DNA of 64,000 bases from Streptomyces sp. JB150 (GCF_011193355.1 NZ_CP049780.1:1029803-1093802); one strand, 5' to 3'; shown: positions 1-8,985, counted from the stretch's first letter. Notes: a model not told the origin generated them from the letters alone. Program-made: numbers and translations.

Positions 1-42
1 TCCTGTTGTGCACGGGGGTTACTCCTTCTCGATGACAGGTTC

Positions 43-303
43 TTACGGAGACGTATCGTTCAGTTCTGGAGACGCGCTGGGCGCGAAAAGCACCAGCAAG
101 GCCACGCCGAGGGCCTCCGCGAGGGAGTGGGCGTCATCCACGTCCGCCGAGTCCTGAGTGCCATTGGACAGCTTGGCCACGAGGTTGCGTCCGCAGCCGC
201 TTGCCTCGGCGAGCTGGCGTATGGAGTAGGGCTTGCCGCGACCAGGGTGCTCCATGATCCATCTGAAGATTTGGGCGCTGCGGAGCGTGTAACGACGACT
301 CAA
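43..303 (-). CDS. Small XRE-type helix-turn-helix regulator
   Basis: An 86-residue DNA-binding protein. Residues about 27-50 (YSIRQLAEASGCGRNLVAKL) form a Cro/CI-type helix-turn-helix, followed by a short helical segment and a disordered tail. The TTG start is preceded by GGGGG eight bases upstream; an internal ATG (codon 17) would cut into the domain. It is divergent from the regulator at 545, and the 240 bp between them hold two identical palindromes, so it probably regulates itself and its neighbour. It lies in an integrative element, so control of excision or transfer is the likely role (inference). Confidence 0.7.
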   Translation of the reverse strand: MSRRYTLRSAQIFRWIMEHPGRGKPYSIRQLAEASGCGRNLVAKLSNGTQDSADVDDAHSLAEALGVALLVLFAPSASPELNDTSP

Positions 304-355
304 TGGATCCCCCGTGGAGCGGAGCGGCCTTGATGAGACGAGTTAAGCACGGCAG

Positions 356-444
356 AGACGAATCGTCTACCGATCCGGACGATTCAGCGTCAGGAACCGG
401 CAAAGATCATGGCGGGATAGCATTCTCCGGTAGACGAATCGTCT
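356..444. promoter_or_regulatory. Two identical 13-bp palindromes between divergent regulators
   Basis: AGACGAATCGTCT occurs at 356-368 and again at 432-444, starts 76 bp apart. Each copy is a palindrome (AGACGA / TCGTCT around one base). They sit between the small XRE gene (minus strand) and the second regulator (plus strand), the usual place for operators of phage- or ICE-type repressors. The assignment to either regulator is inference. Confidence 0.65.
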
Positions 445-544
445 CCAAGCGGGGAAGGTTGCCCTAACTGACCTGCTAATTTTCCGGCGTCAGACCCCCC
501 ACTAAGAGACGGTCGGTGACAGAGTGACGCGAGAGGACGAGGAC

Positions 545-1006
545 ATGACGGCGCCCGCGACGGCCCCGGAACCCAGCGCGGCCGAGCAGCCATCACCCAT
601 GGGCGCACTCTCCCAACTCATCCAGGAAGCGCTCGACAAGGGCAGCTCCTACGGCAAGCTCGCCGAGCGCGCCATCGACCCCGAAACCGGCGAGACGGTC
701 TCCAAGCCGTATCTGCAGCGGGTCGTCAAGAACCCGCCCGCCAACCCGCCCACACCGCCGATGATGCGCGCCATCGCCGCCGCCCTCGGCTTGCCCTTCC
801 GTCGCGTACAGGAAGCCACGGCCGAGCAGTGGCTGCAGTACGAGGCGACTGAGCTGGCCGGCTACGACTCAGATGTTCGCGTCATCGTGACGCACCTGAT
901 CGGCAAGTCACCGGAGGATCTCCGCCGCTGGCGCTACATGATCGAGGCCGAAGAGCGAGCCCGCCGCGAAGCCGAGGAGCAGGCCCGCCGGGAAGCCGAC
1001 GAGTAA
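545..1006 (+). CDS. HTH regulator of the integrative element
   Basis: A 153-residue protein with an XRE-like fold at residues about 19-80: helix SQLIQEALDKGSSYGKLAERA, then the 'SKPYLQRVVKNPP' recognition region and 'MMRAIAAALGLPFRRVQEA'. The C-terminus is a charged helix made of EERARREAEE-type repeats. The ATG at 545 has a purine-rich GAGGACGAGGAC upstream; a GTG at 524 in the same frame is an alternative (160 residues). This layout is common for regulators beside Streptomyces integrases. It is divergent from the small XRE gene across the twin palindromes. Confidence 0.7.
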   Translation: MTAPATAPEPSAAEQPSPMGALSQLIQEALDKGSSYGKLAERAIDPETGETVSKPYLQRVVKNPPANPPTPPMMRAIAAALGLPFRRVQEATAEQWLQYEATELAGYDSDVRVIVTHLIGKSPEDLRRWRYMIEAEERARREAEEQARREADE

Positions 1007-1041
1007 GCGGGTTCGCGCAGCGACCGGCCCAACGCGATCAG

Positions 1042-1061
1042 ATTGTCTCTAAGTAGACAAT
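1042..1061. promoter_or_regulatory. Inverted repeat upstream of the duplicated-domain gene
   Basis: ATTGTCT (1042-1048) and AGACAAT (1055-1061) are perfect 7-bp arms with a 6-bp spacer, and a further half-site ATTGTCGAC follows at about 1072. The site lies just before the genes at 1165 and 1624. It is a probable operator, distinct in sequence from the twin palindromes at 356-444. Confidence 0.5.
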
Positions 1062-1164
1062 TCTTCGACTGATTGTCGACGGCAGCCCGTAGGCGTAGGG
1101 TTTTCCGATCGTGCACATTCGGCCGATCTGGCTGACTGTGCACCGTTGCACCTGGGGAGGACTC

Positions 1165-1608
1165 GTGCTGGACGTCGCTTACGAAGCCGTCGAGGACCTG
1201 CCGCCGGGCCGGCTGGCAGAGATCAAGGAAGGCAGAGGGCGGATCCGCGTCCGCCTCGACAAGAACGAATCCCTTGCCGACGTGGTGCGGCAGCTGAACC
1301 TCGAAATCGACCGACTCATGTCGTCGTCTCACTGGTTCCAGCTGTGGGGCGACGAGATCGTTTCGCGGGCCACCCCCGGTTGTCCGCTGCGCATACGGTA
1401 TGTCCTGAAGCATTGGGAGATCGACAAGCCGGCGGTCGCCGAAGACCGGGGCGTCGTGAGCGTTTACATCAACGAGAAGATGACGGTCAGGCAGTTCGCC
1501 GTCGCCATGAACCTTGCCACCCGTGAACACCTCGCCGGGGGACGGTGGTTCCAGCTGCACGCGGGTGAGATCATCGACAGCAGTCCGGAGCCCATGACTC
1601 AGGTGTAG
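1165..1608 (+). CDS. Unrecognised protein with two copies of one small domain
   Basis: I do not recognise this 147-residue protein. It contains an internal duplication: 'RLDKNESLADVVRQLNLEID..' ending in HWFQLWGDEIV matches 'INEKMTVRQFAVAMNLATRE..' ending in RWFQLHAGEII. Each unit is about 42 residues, predicted as a strand, a helix, then a conserved WFQL..GEI strand. The GTG at 1165 follows GGGGAGG; upstream ATG 1111 would add 18 residues without a ribosome site. It ends 15 bp before the integrase, the position where Streptomyces integrative elements usually carry an excisionase or directionality factor, but it does not look like a known Xis. Confidence 0.6.
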   Translation: MLDVAYEAVEDLPPGRLAEIKEGRGRIRVRLDKNESLADVVRQLNLEIDRLMSSSHWFQLWGDEIVSRATPGCPLRIRYVLKHWEIDKPAVAEDRGVVSVYINEKMTVRQFAVAMNLATREHLAGGRWFQLHAGEIIDSSPEPMTQV

Positions 1609-1623
1609 CGAACGGGGGCGGCG

Positions 1624-2916
1624 TTGCCCGGATACATCGAAGACCGCTGGACCAAGGCCGGCCCGGTCGATCCCCAGAGCAAGAAGCCGACACGCGTCAG
1701 AACCGAGCTGTACGGCAAGTGCAAGCGATACCGGGTCTGCGGCATCCCGGGGGTCCGCAAGAGATCCTTCGACCGCAAGGCAGACGCTGAGCAGTGGAAG
1801 GCCAAGGTTCAAGCGGAGCTGCTGCGGGGCGAGTTCGTTGACCACCGGGATGGCAGCATCACGCTCGCGCAGTACATCGCCGAGGACTGGTGGCCCACCA
1901 GGACCGGTGACCCCGGGACCCTGCAGACCATCGAGAGCCGGATCAACAACCGGATCCTGCCTTACCTCGGCGAACTCAGCCTCAACGCGATCAAGGTGCC
2001 ACAGCTGCGCAAGTACCTTGCAGACCTCGACGAGCGTTACGGCCCATCCACCATTATCGAGTCGTGGAGCACTCTGTCGTCCATCCTTCAGGCGGCCGTC
2101 GACGACGAGAAGATCCCGCGGAACTACTGCCTCGCCAAGACGGTACGCCCCCCATCGAAACCGGAACGCAAGGCCCGGGCTTGGAGTCGCGAGCGCGTCA
2201 TGGCGGTGCGCGAAGGACTTGACGACTGCTTCAAGGTGATGGTCGACCTCGGGGTCGGCGCCGGCTTGCGTCAAGGGGAAGTCCTGGGACTGTCGGCCGA
2301 GGATGTCGGCGAGGACGTGATCTACGTTCGTCGCCAACTGCGCGTAGTCCGAAACCGGCTGGTCTTCGCACCTCCCAAGAGCGGCAAGACCCGCACCGTG
2401 CCGCTACCCGAGTACCTGGCTAAACGGATCGCGGAGCACACTAGCCGGTTCCCCCCGCTTGCAGTGACACTGCCGTGGGTGAATCCGGCTGAACCGGAGA
2501 ACGCCAAGCAAGCAGCGGAGTGGGCTCCCCAGACCCATCGGCTGCTCGTGGTGGGGCAGCAGCGCAAGGGTCCGTTGCGGCGAAGTGTGTTCAATCAAGG
2601 GCCGTGGAAGCGGGCTCTCGTGTCGGCGGGCGTCATCCCTCCGCCTCGACCGAGGCGGCCTCTGACACCGCGCCCGGACGGGACCAGGCCCAGGCCGAAT
2701 ACGAAGCACGCGGCGGCGCCAGACGACGGCTTCCATGCTCTGCGGCACACATTCGCGTCGGTGCAATTGGACGCCCGGGAGTCGGTGGTTGCGGTGTCGA
2801 AGTGGCTGGGCCACTCGGATCCGTCGATCACGTTGAAGATCTACGCGCACATGATGCCGGAGGCGGATGGACGTGGCCGTGCGGCGATGGATGCCTGGTT
2901 CGCAGGCAGCTCCTAA
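1624..2916 (+). CDS. int: Tyrosine site-specific integrase
   Basis: A 430-residue phage-type integrase. An N-terminal arm-binding region (about 1-75) is followed by a SAM-like core-binding domain (about 80-180) and the catalytic domain. The catalytic set is complete: Arg216 (GLRQGEVLG), Lys252/255 (PKSGKTR), His371-x-x-Arg374 (HALRHTF), His397 (WLGHSD) and nucleophile Tyr407 (IYAHMM). An extended segment at about 275-365 is typical of actinobacterial integrases. The start is TTG after GGGGGCGG. It is the last gene of the element; no tRNA gene adjoins it, so the attachment site is probably inside or beside the next chromosomal gene. Confidence 0.9.
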   Translation: MPGYIEDRWTKAGPVDPQSKKPTRVRTELYGKCKRYRVCGIPGVRKRSFDRKADAEQWKAKVQAELLRGEFVDHRDGSITLAQYIAEDWWPTRTGDPGTLQTIESRINNRILPYLGELSLNAIKVPQLRKYLADLDERYGPSTIIESWSTLSSILQAAVDDEKIPRNYCLAKTVRPPSKPERKARAWSRERVMAVREGLDDCFKVMVDLGVGAGLRQGEVLGLSAEDVGEDVIYVRRQLRVVRNRLVFAPPKSGKTRTVPLPEYLAKRIAEHTSRFPPLAVTLPWVNPAEPENAKQAAEWAPQTHRLLVVGQQRKGPLRRSVFNQGPWKRALVSAGVIPPPRPRRPLTPRPDGTRPRPNTKHAAAPDDGFHALRHTFASVQLDARESVVAVSKWLGHSDPSITLKIYAHMMPEADGRGRAAMDAWFAGSS

Positions 2917-2930
2917 AAGATCTCCCTGAG

Positions 2931-2966
2931 CGCTCCCTGGCGCTCAGTTGTGTTGGCCAGGGAGCG
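2931..2966. terminator. Hairpin after integrase
   Basis: CGCTCCCTGGC (2931-2941) and GCCAGGGAGCG (2956-2966) form a perfect 11-bp stem with a 14-nt loop, 14 bp after the integrase stop. There is no T-run. It can terminate transcripts from both the integrase and the convergent thioesterase gene, and may also lie close to the element boundary. Confidence 0.6.
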
Positions 2967-2987
2967 ACGGATGTGCAGGTGGTCCGG

Positions 2988-3440
2988 TTAGCTGTTGGGG
3001 CGCAGGGTCCAGACGACCGTCATCTCGGTCGTGACGGCGCCGTCCTCGCGCTGGATCGCGACGCTCACCGGAAACTCCGGGCGCTTGCCCTCGTCGAGTT
3101 CGGCGACGACGTCGGCGGCCGGGCGGCCGAGGGTCGCGGTGGCCTTCACCGGACCCAGGGCGATCTTCTTGAACGCGATCTCGGCGTGGACGGGAAGCGG
3201 CACCGCCCGCGAGAGCTGGTCGCCGAAGGCGGCGAGGACGATCGCGCCGCTGGCCGACTCGCCGAGGGTGAACATGGCCCCCGCGTGCGGCCCGCCGACG
3301 TGGTTGCGGTACTCGCTCTGGTCCGGGAGGGCCAGCACGGCCTTCTCGGGAGTGGTCTCCAGGTACTCCAGGTTCAGCGTGCGAACCATCGGCACCGTGG
3401 CGGCGAGCAACTCGCCGATCGACATCTGATCTGCGCTCAT
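2988..3440 (-). CDS. PaaI/DUF4442-type hotdog thioesterase
   Basis: A 150-residue single hotdog-fold protein. It has the central helix with 'HVGGPHAGAMFTLGESASGA', resembling the HGG(x)xxxLxE pattern of PaaI-type acyl-CoA thioesterases and DUF4442 proteins. The likely role is hydrolysis of an acyl-CoA of unknown chain. The start ATG 3440 is supported by a leaderless promoter: TAACCT at 3447-3452 (minus strand) six bases upstream. Its 3' end lies only 72 bp from the integrase gene, making this end a candidate integration target. Confidence 0.75.
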   Translation of the reverse strand: MSADQMSIGELLAATVPMVRTLNLEYLETTPEKAVLALPDQSEYRNHVGGPHAGAMFTLGESASGAIVLAAFGDQLSRAVPLPVHAEIAFKKIALGPVKATATLGRPAADVVAELDEGKRPEFPVSVAIQREDGAVTTEMTVVWTLRPNS

Positions 3441-3573
3441 GACCGAAGGTTACCCACGAGTAGCCTCCATGGCCAGACCGTGTGATCCGCCCCTCGGCCC
3501 GCCCGTGAACCGACGTACGGTTTCGCTACGGCCCTGACGAGGGGCGGTGACCGAATCGTGTCGTGGACACCAC

Positions 3574-3579
3574 TAGGGT
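3574..3579 (+). promoter_or_regulatory. -10 box, leaderless promoter of the gene at 3588
   Basis: TAGGGT lies 8 bases before ATG 3588 and no Shine-Dalgarno sequence is present, the usual arrangement of leaderless Streptomyces genes. It decides the start over an in-frame upstream ATG at 3558. Confidence 0.6.
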
Positions 3580-3587
3580 TACCGCTC

Positions 3588-4619
3588 ATGTGGCCAGGAC
3601 AGCAGCAGCCCGGGGGCGAGCAGAACCCGCAGGGGCAGAACAACCCGTACCAGCAGCCGGGGTACCAGCAGCCGAATCCTTACCAGCAGCCCGGCTACCA
3701 GCAGCCCAACCCGTACCAGCAGCCGCAGTGGAACGCCCCCGCACCCGTGGGCGCCCCGCAGCCGGCGACCGTCGTGGGCGGCGGCGGTGGTGGCGGTGGC
3801 GGCAACCGCACGAAGCTGGTCGCGATCGTGGCGGCCACGGCCGTGGTCGTCGCGGCGGGCGTGACCGGGTTCCTGGTCCTGGGCGGGGACAAGGACGAGG
3901 AGGCCGGCGGCTCCAAGCCCAAGGCAAGCCAGTCGACCGCGCCGACGGCGGAGCCCACCGCCACGGCCTCCGGGACGGACGACAACCCGCGCGACGGCGA
4001 GGCCGAGAAGCCGACCATCGCGGGCTGGAAGGTCGTCGTCAACCCCAAGTGGGGCGTCGCGTTCGACGTGCCGGCCGACTGGGAGGTCCAGAACCCCGGC
4101 ATGCTCATCGCGTTCGAGGAGGAGAACTCGGACGAGCTGAAGCCGCTCGTCACCATGACCGGCACCGCCGTCTACCAGTCCAAGTGGTGCACCTCGGACT
4201 CGAACAAGGACGGCCGCACCGAGGACACCTCGCTCGCCGCGGTGGGCACCAAGGGCGCCGACGGCGCGAAGAACACCGACGAGGTGGCGATCAACACCGT
4301 CGCCTGGTGGGTCTACGGCGGCTACACCCAGCCGGACAAGAAGAGCATGGTCTTCGAGGAGAAGGCCGAGCCCTTCACGACGGCCTCCGGCATCGAGGGC
4401 AGCATCGCCTGGGCCGAGTCGAAGGACTCGCCCCAGAAGGGCAAGAGCAAGTGCGCCACCGACGGCAAGGCCATGACGTTCGGCTTCCAGAACTCGGCGG
4501 GCAACTACGTCTCGTGGAACTTCTTCGGCGCCAAGGGCGTGAAGAAGGAGGTCCCGAAGGAGACGATCCTGAAGATCGCCAAGACGGTCCGCCTGCACGG
4601 TGAGCCGACGGAGAGCTGA
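3588..4619 (+). CDS. Membrane-anchored protein with YQQP repeats (DUF8017-like)
   Basis: A 343-residue protein. The N-terminal 50 residues are Gln/Pro/Tyr-rich with tandem PYQQPGYQQPN units, followed by a glycine run (about 63-71), one transmembrane helix (about 76-98), a Ser/Thr/Ala linker and a soluble domain of about 200 residues (WKVVVNPKWGVAFDVPADWEV onward) that should lie outside the cell. The extracellular domain resembles the Streptomyces DUF8017 family; its function is unknown. The proline/glutamine-rich tail resembles those of membrane proteins that self-associate or bind signalling partners (inference). Confidence 0.7.
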   Translation: MWPGQQQPGGEQNPQGQNNPYQQPGYQQPNPYQQPGYQQPNPYQQPQWNAPAPVGAPQPATVVGGGGGGGGGNRTKLVAIVAATAVVVAAGVTGFLVLGGDKDEEAGGSKPKASQSTAPTAEPTATASGTDDNPRDGEAEKPTIAGWKVVVNPKWGVAFDVPADWEVQNPGMLIAFEEENSDELKPLVTMTGTAVYQSKWCTSDSNKDGRTEDTSLAAVGTKGADGAKNTDEVAINTVAWWVYGGYTQPDKKSMVFEEKAEPFTTASGIEGSIAWAESKDSPQKGKSKCATDGKAMTFGFQNSAGNYVSWNFFGAKGVKKEVPKETILKIAKTVRLHGEPTES

Positions 4620-4711
4620 CGGAGAGCTGACGGAAGCGGGAAACCCGAGGAGAGCTGACCTGCGCCGACGGGCGGCGGGAGGCCGGTTTGGCAAGTCGGG
4701 CCCCGGGCGGT

Positions 4712-4717
4712 GATAGT
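4712..4717 (+). promoter_or_regulatory. -10 box, leaderless promoter of the MFS gene
   Basis: GATAGT sits six bases before GTG 4724 with no ribosome site, favouring the GTG over the upstream TTG at 4688. Confidence 0.5.
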
Positions 4718-4723
4718 CAGCCG

Positions 4724-6094
4724 GTGAACTCCGCCGCCGATCCCACCGACCCCGCCGTCCCCGGGCGCCGCCCGCGCAGAACCGCCTCCCGCGGACCCGC
4801 CTCGCGCCGACCCGCGTGGGCGGGCCGCAACTACAGCCTGCTGACCGCCGCCGCGGTCGTCACCCACCTCGGCAGCCACGGCGCGCTGATCGCCGCCGCG
4901 TTCGCCGTGCTCGAGGCCGGCGGCGACGGCGGCGACGTGGGCCTGGTCGCCGCCGCGCGCACGCTGCCACTGGTGCTCTTCCTGCTCATCGGCGGCGCGC
5001 TCGCGGACCGGCTGCCGCGCCACCGGGTGATGGTCGCGGCGAACCTCCTCAACTGCGTCTCGCAAGGCCTGTTCGCCCTGCTCGTCCTCACCGGCGAGCC
5101 CCGGCTGTGGCAGATGATGCTGCTGACCGCGCTGAACGGCACCGGCCAGGCGTTCTTCAGCCCGGCGGCCGAGGGCATGCTGCTCTCCTCCGTGCGCGGT
5201 GAGCAGGCCGGCCGGGCGTTCGCGGTGTTCCGGATGGCCATGCAGGGCGCGGCGCTCGGCGGCGCGGCCCTGGGCGGCGCGATGGTCGCCGCGATCGGGC
5301 CCGGCTGGGTGCTCGCCGCGGACGCGGCGGCCTTCGCCGTCGCCGCCGCGCTGCGCTCCTTCCTCGACGTCGGCGATGTCCCGCCGCGTGCGCCGGGCGG
5401 CGGGCTGCTCGCCGATCTGCGCGAGGGCTGGCGGGAGTTCGCCGGCCGGCCGTGGCTGTGGGGCATCGTCGTGCAGTTCTCGATCGCCAACGCGGTGGTC
5501 GGCGCCGCCGACGCCGTCTACGGCCCGCTGGTCGCCCGCGACCACCTCGGCGGCCCCGCGCCCTGGGGCCTGGCGCTCGGTTTCTTCGGCGCGGGCACGG
5601 TCGTCGGCGCGCTGCTGATGACCCGCTGGAAGCCGCGCCGGCTGCTACTGGCGGGCACGCTGTGCGTCTTCCCGCTGGCCCTGCCGTCCGCCGCGCTCGC
5701 CGTGCCGGTGCCGGCCGGGGTGCTGTGCGCGGTGATGTTCGTGACCGGGGTGACGCTGGAGATCTTCGGCGTCTCCTGGATGACCGCCCTGCACCAGGAG
5801 ATACCGGAGGACAAGCTGTCCCGGATATCGGCCTACGACTGGTTCGGCTCGGTGGCGCTGATGCCGCTGGCGATGGCGCTGGCCGGGCCCGCGGAGCAGA
5901 CGTTCGGGCGCTCCGAGGCGCTGTGGGGGTGCGCGACGCTGGTCGTGGTGGTCACGGCGGCGGTGCTGCTCGTCCCGGACGTGCGCCATCTGCGCCGCCG
6001 GACCAAGGAGGTCGCGGGCCAGGGCCCGGTGACCGTGCCCGGCGCCGGCAGCGGGTCAGCCGATGCCGAACGCCCCGTCGGGGGGCTCGGGTGA
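4724..6094 (+). CDS. MFS transporter (EntS-like exporter)
   Basis: A 456-residue major facilitator of the MFS_3/enterobactin-exporter type with about 12 membrane helices. Motif A between helices 2 and 3 is clear (GGALADRLPRHRVMV). A basic N-terminal stretch of about 40 residues precedes the first helix. It probably exports a small molecule by proton antiport; the substrate cannot be read from the sequence. Its 3' end overlaps the convergent spermidine-synthase-like gene by 39 bp, so no separate terminator fits between them. Confidence 0.85.
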   Translation: MNSAADPTDPAVPGRRPRRTASRGPASRRPAWAGRNYSLLTAAAVVTHLGSHGALIAAAFAVLEAGGDGGDVGLVAAARTLPLVLFLLIGGALADRLPRHRVMVAANLLNCVSQGLFALLVLTGEPRLWQMMLLTALNGTGQAFFSPAAEGMLLSSVRGEQAGRAFAVFRMAMQGAALGGAALGGAMVAAIGPGWVLAADAAAFAVAAALRSFLDVGDVPPRAPGGGLLADLREGWREFAGRPWLWGIVVQFSIANAVVGAADAVYGPLVARDHLGGPAPWGLALGFFGAGTVVGALLMTRWKPRRLLLAGTLCVFPLALPSAALAVPVPAGVLCAVMFVTGVTLEIFGVSWMTALHQEIPEDKLSRISAYDWFGSVALMPLAMALAGPAEQTFGRSEALWGCATLVVVVTAAVLLVPDVRHLRRRTKEVAGQGPVTVPGAGSGSADAERPVGGLG

Positions 6095-6901
6095 CGGTAC
6101 GGCGTCCTCGTCCCGCACGACACCCGCGTCCCCGGTGAACGCCCGCAGCGCGGGCCCGTGCTCGACCCGGGCGGGGAAGACGTCGGCGGCGGTCAGCCGG
6201 GCCAGCGCGGCGACGTCCACCGGCCGGTGGGCGGCGACGAGGACCGCGTTGCCGAAGCGGCGGCCGCGCAGCACGGCCGGTTCCGCGATGAGCACCAGCT
6301 CCTCGAACAGCTCGGCGAAGGTCGCCAGTTGGGAGCGGAGGAAGGCGAACGGCGCGGCGTCGGCGAGGTTCGCCAGGTAGACGCCGTCCGCGCGCAGCAC
6401 CCGCTCGGCCTCACGGGCGTAGGCCAGGGAGGTCAGGTGCGCGGGCACGCGTGAGCCGCCGAAGACGTCGGCCACGAGCACGTCCGCGCTGTCGTCGGGG
6501 GCGTCCGCCAGCCAGGCGCGGGCGTCGCCCGCGTGCAGCTCGATCCCGGCGCCGGCCGGGAGCGGCAGCTGCTCGACGACCAGGTCGAGCAGTGCCCGGT
6601 CGGCCTCGACGACGTCCTGCCGGGAGCCGGGCCGGGTCGCCGCGACATAGCGCGGCAGCGTCAGCGCCCCGCCGCCGAGGTGCAGCACGTCCAGCGGCAG
6701 CCCCGGCTCCGCGACGGTGTCCAGCACATGCCCGAGGCGACGCGCGTACTCGAACTCCAGATGCGTGGGCTCGTCGAGGTCCACGTACGACTGCGGTGCC
6801 CCGTCCACGGTGAGCAGCCAGGCCCGCTCCCGGTCCACGTCGGGCATCAGCTTGGCGGTTCCCTGCTCGACGGACCGGCTGACGGGTACGGACTCGTTCA
6901 C
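6056..6901 (-). CDS. Spermidine-synthase-like aminopropyl/methyltransferase
   Basis: A 281-residue protein with the Rossmann methyltransferase fold of the SpeE family. 'VLHLGGGALTLPRYVA' is motif I, 'VVEADRALLDLV' the acidic loop after strand 2, and 'AGDARAWLADAPDDSADVLVADVFGG' carries the D-A-R and catalytic Asp positions. True SpeE proteins have GGGDG and a polyamine-binding loop; here GGGAL and a shorter N-terminus suggest a paralogue, common in Streptomyces, whose substrate is unknown. GTG 6901 is preceded by CACAAT (6908-6913), six bases away, a leaderless promoter. Confidence 0.75.
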   Translation of the reverse strand: MNESVPVSRSVEQGTAKLMPDVDRERAWLLTVDGAPQSYVDLDEPTHLEFEYARRLGHVLDTVAEPGLPLDVLHLGGGALTLPRYVAATRPGSRQDVVEADRALLDLVVEQLPLPAGAGIELHAGDARAWLADAPDDSADVLVADVFGGSRVPAHLTSLAYAREAERVLRADGVYLANLADAAPFAFLRSQLATFAELFEELVLIAEPAVLRGRRFGNAVLVAAHRPVDVAALARLTAADVFPARVEHGPALRAFTGDAGVVRDEDAVPSPEPPDGAFGIG

Positions 6902-6944
6902 CCGACCATTGTGCCGCCACAGAACGCACCGATCCGCCCCGTCT

Positions 6945-7325
6945 TCACGCGGCCTGCGCCGGGGCGTCCGCCGGCCCGGGAGCCGCCTGCGCCGACGCTT
7001 CCTCCGCTGATCCCGGTCCAGCCGAGGCGGACCGCGGCAACGCCTGACCCGGCGAGGCCGTCCCCCTCGCCGCCCGCTCCTGTGAAGTTCCCTCCCGGGC
7101 GGGCGGCTTCCCTTCGCGGAGTACTTCCCGTACCCGCCCTTCCGAGAGACCCAGCCGCGCCGCCAGCGTCTCGACCGGCACGCCCAGGCGGTCGGCGGCC
7201 CGCATCGCCGTGTTCCGGCGCCGATGCCAGCGGGCCGCGGCCCGCCTGCTCGCCACCGTCCGCTCCATCACGACTGCCGCCTCCAGCAGCAGCCGGCTCG
7301 CCGCCCCTCGGACTCCGTGCCCCAT
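6945..7325 (-). CDS. Hypothetical helix-turn-helix-containing protein
   Basis: A 126-residue basic protein. Residues about 44-72 (AADRLGVPVETLAARLGLSEGRVREVL) read as a helix-turn-helix of the sigma-70 region 4/IscR kind; the tail is Ala/Pro/Ser-rich and disordered. ATG 7325 follows GGGGG; an in-frame start at 7415 would add 30 residues. It lies between the spermidine-synthase-like gene and the tuf3 terminator. No specific family is recognised. Confidence 0.5.
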   Translation of the reverse strand: MGHGVRGAASRLLLEAAVVMERTVASRRAAARWHRRRNTAMRAADRLGVPVETLAARLGLSEGRVREVLREGKPPAREGTSQERAARGTASPGQALPRSASAGPGSAEEASAQAAPGPADAPAQAA

Positions 7326-7531
7326 GTCGCCCCCTGTCCCGGCTTGTGCGACCCCCGTCTGTACACCACGGTCGGCGATGCCCAAAGCCCTCACAAGGGC
7401 GCGGATCAGGCGCACGAGAGATGAATCGGGGCGACTCGGGCGGCTGCGGTGCCGTACGCGAGCGTCCTCCTCCGAGTGCGCCGGTACAAGTACCCGGACG
7501 TGGCCGACCGGTCCGGGTCAGGGGGCGCCCG

Positions 7532-7570
7532 TCTGCCCTCTCGGGGCCATCGAGACCCCGAGAGGGCAGA
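7532..7570 (-). terminator. Strong hairpin terminator of tuf3
   Basis: TCTGCCCTCTCGGGG (7532-7546) and its exact complement CCCCGAGAGGGCAGA (7556-7570) form a perfect 15-bp stem with a 9-nt loop, 16 bp after the tuf3 stop. No T-run follows, as is usual in Streptomyces. Confidence 0.8.
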
Positions 7571-7586
7571 GCCCGGTCCGGCCCCC

Positions 7587-8756
<1,170 letters not shown>

Positions 8757-8830
8757 GGCGGTACCTCGAAGTCTGTGCGAAGAAGTCTCCGCTTCGTCGC
8801 GAAGCCGGAGGGGGACCCCGAGGACTGGCC

Positions 8831-8873
8831 GACCCTCCGCCTGCGGGGTCCGCCGGACGATTCGGGGAGGGTC
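8831..8873 (-). terminator. Hairpin between the leader ORF and tuf3
   Basis: GACCCTCC (8831-8838) pairs with GGAGGGTC (8866-8873) across a GC-rich loop, starting at the stop codon of the small ORF and ending 75 bp before tuf3. It may terminate or attenuate transcripts entering tuf3. Confidence 0.4.
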
Positions 8874-8985
8874 AGCTTCGGGCGCCGTCGACGGCGGCCA
8901 GGAAGACGGGCACGGCAGCCTTCGGCGCATCCGCGACCGCGGATGCTGCGAGGAGGAAGGCGTACCGGAACATGCCGTCGATCAT
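8872..8985 (-). CDS. Possible 37-residue leader ORF upstream of tuf3
   Basis: An ORF reading [20 protein letters not shown] and ending in [10 protein letters not shown] (37 residues; ATG 8985 or 8973). GGGGCG lies near the first ATG. Its centre contains a perfect 9-bp inverted repeat (GCATCCGCG / CGCGGATGC, 8927-8946), and a second hairpin begins at its stop codon. It could be a small hydrophobic peptide or a translated leader controlling tuf3; it could also be chance. Coding potential cannot be established from one sequence. Confidence 0.3.
   Translation of the reverse strand: MIDGMFRYAFLLAASAVADAPKAAVPVFLAAVDGARS

Noticed and set aside
934..2337. 467-codon open frame opposite int
   Set aside because: The integrase on the other strand has all catalytic residues; this frame only reflects its codon bias.
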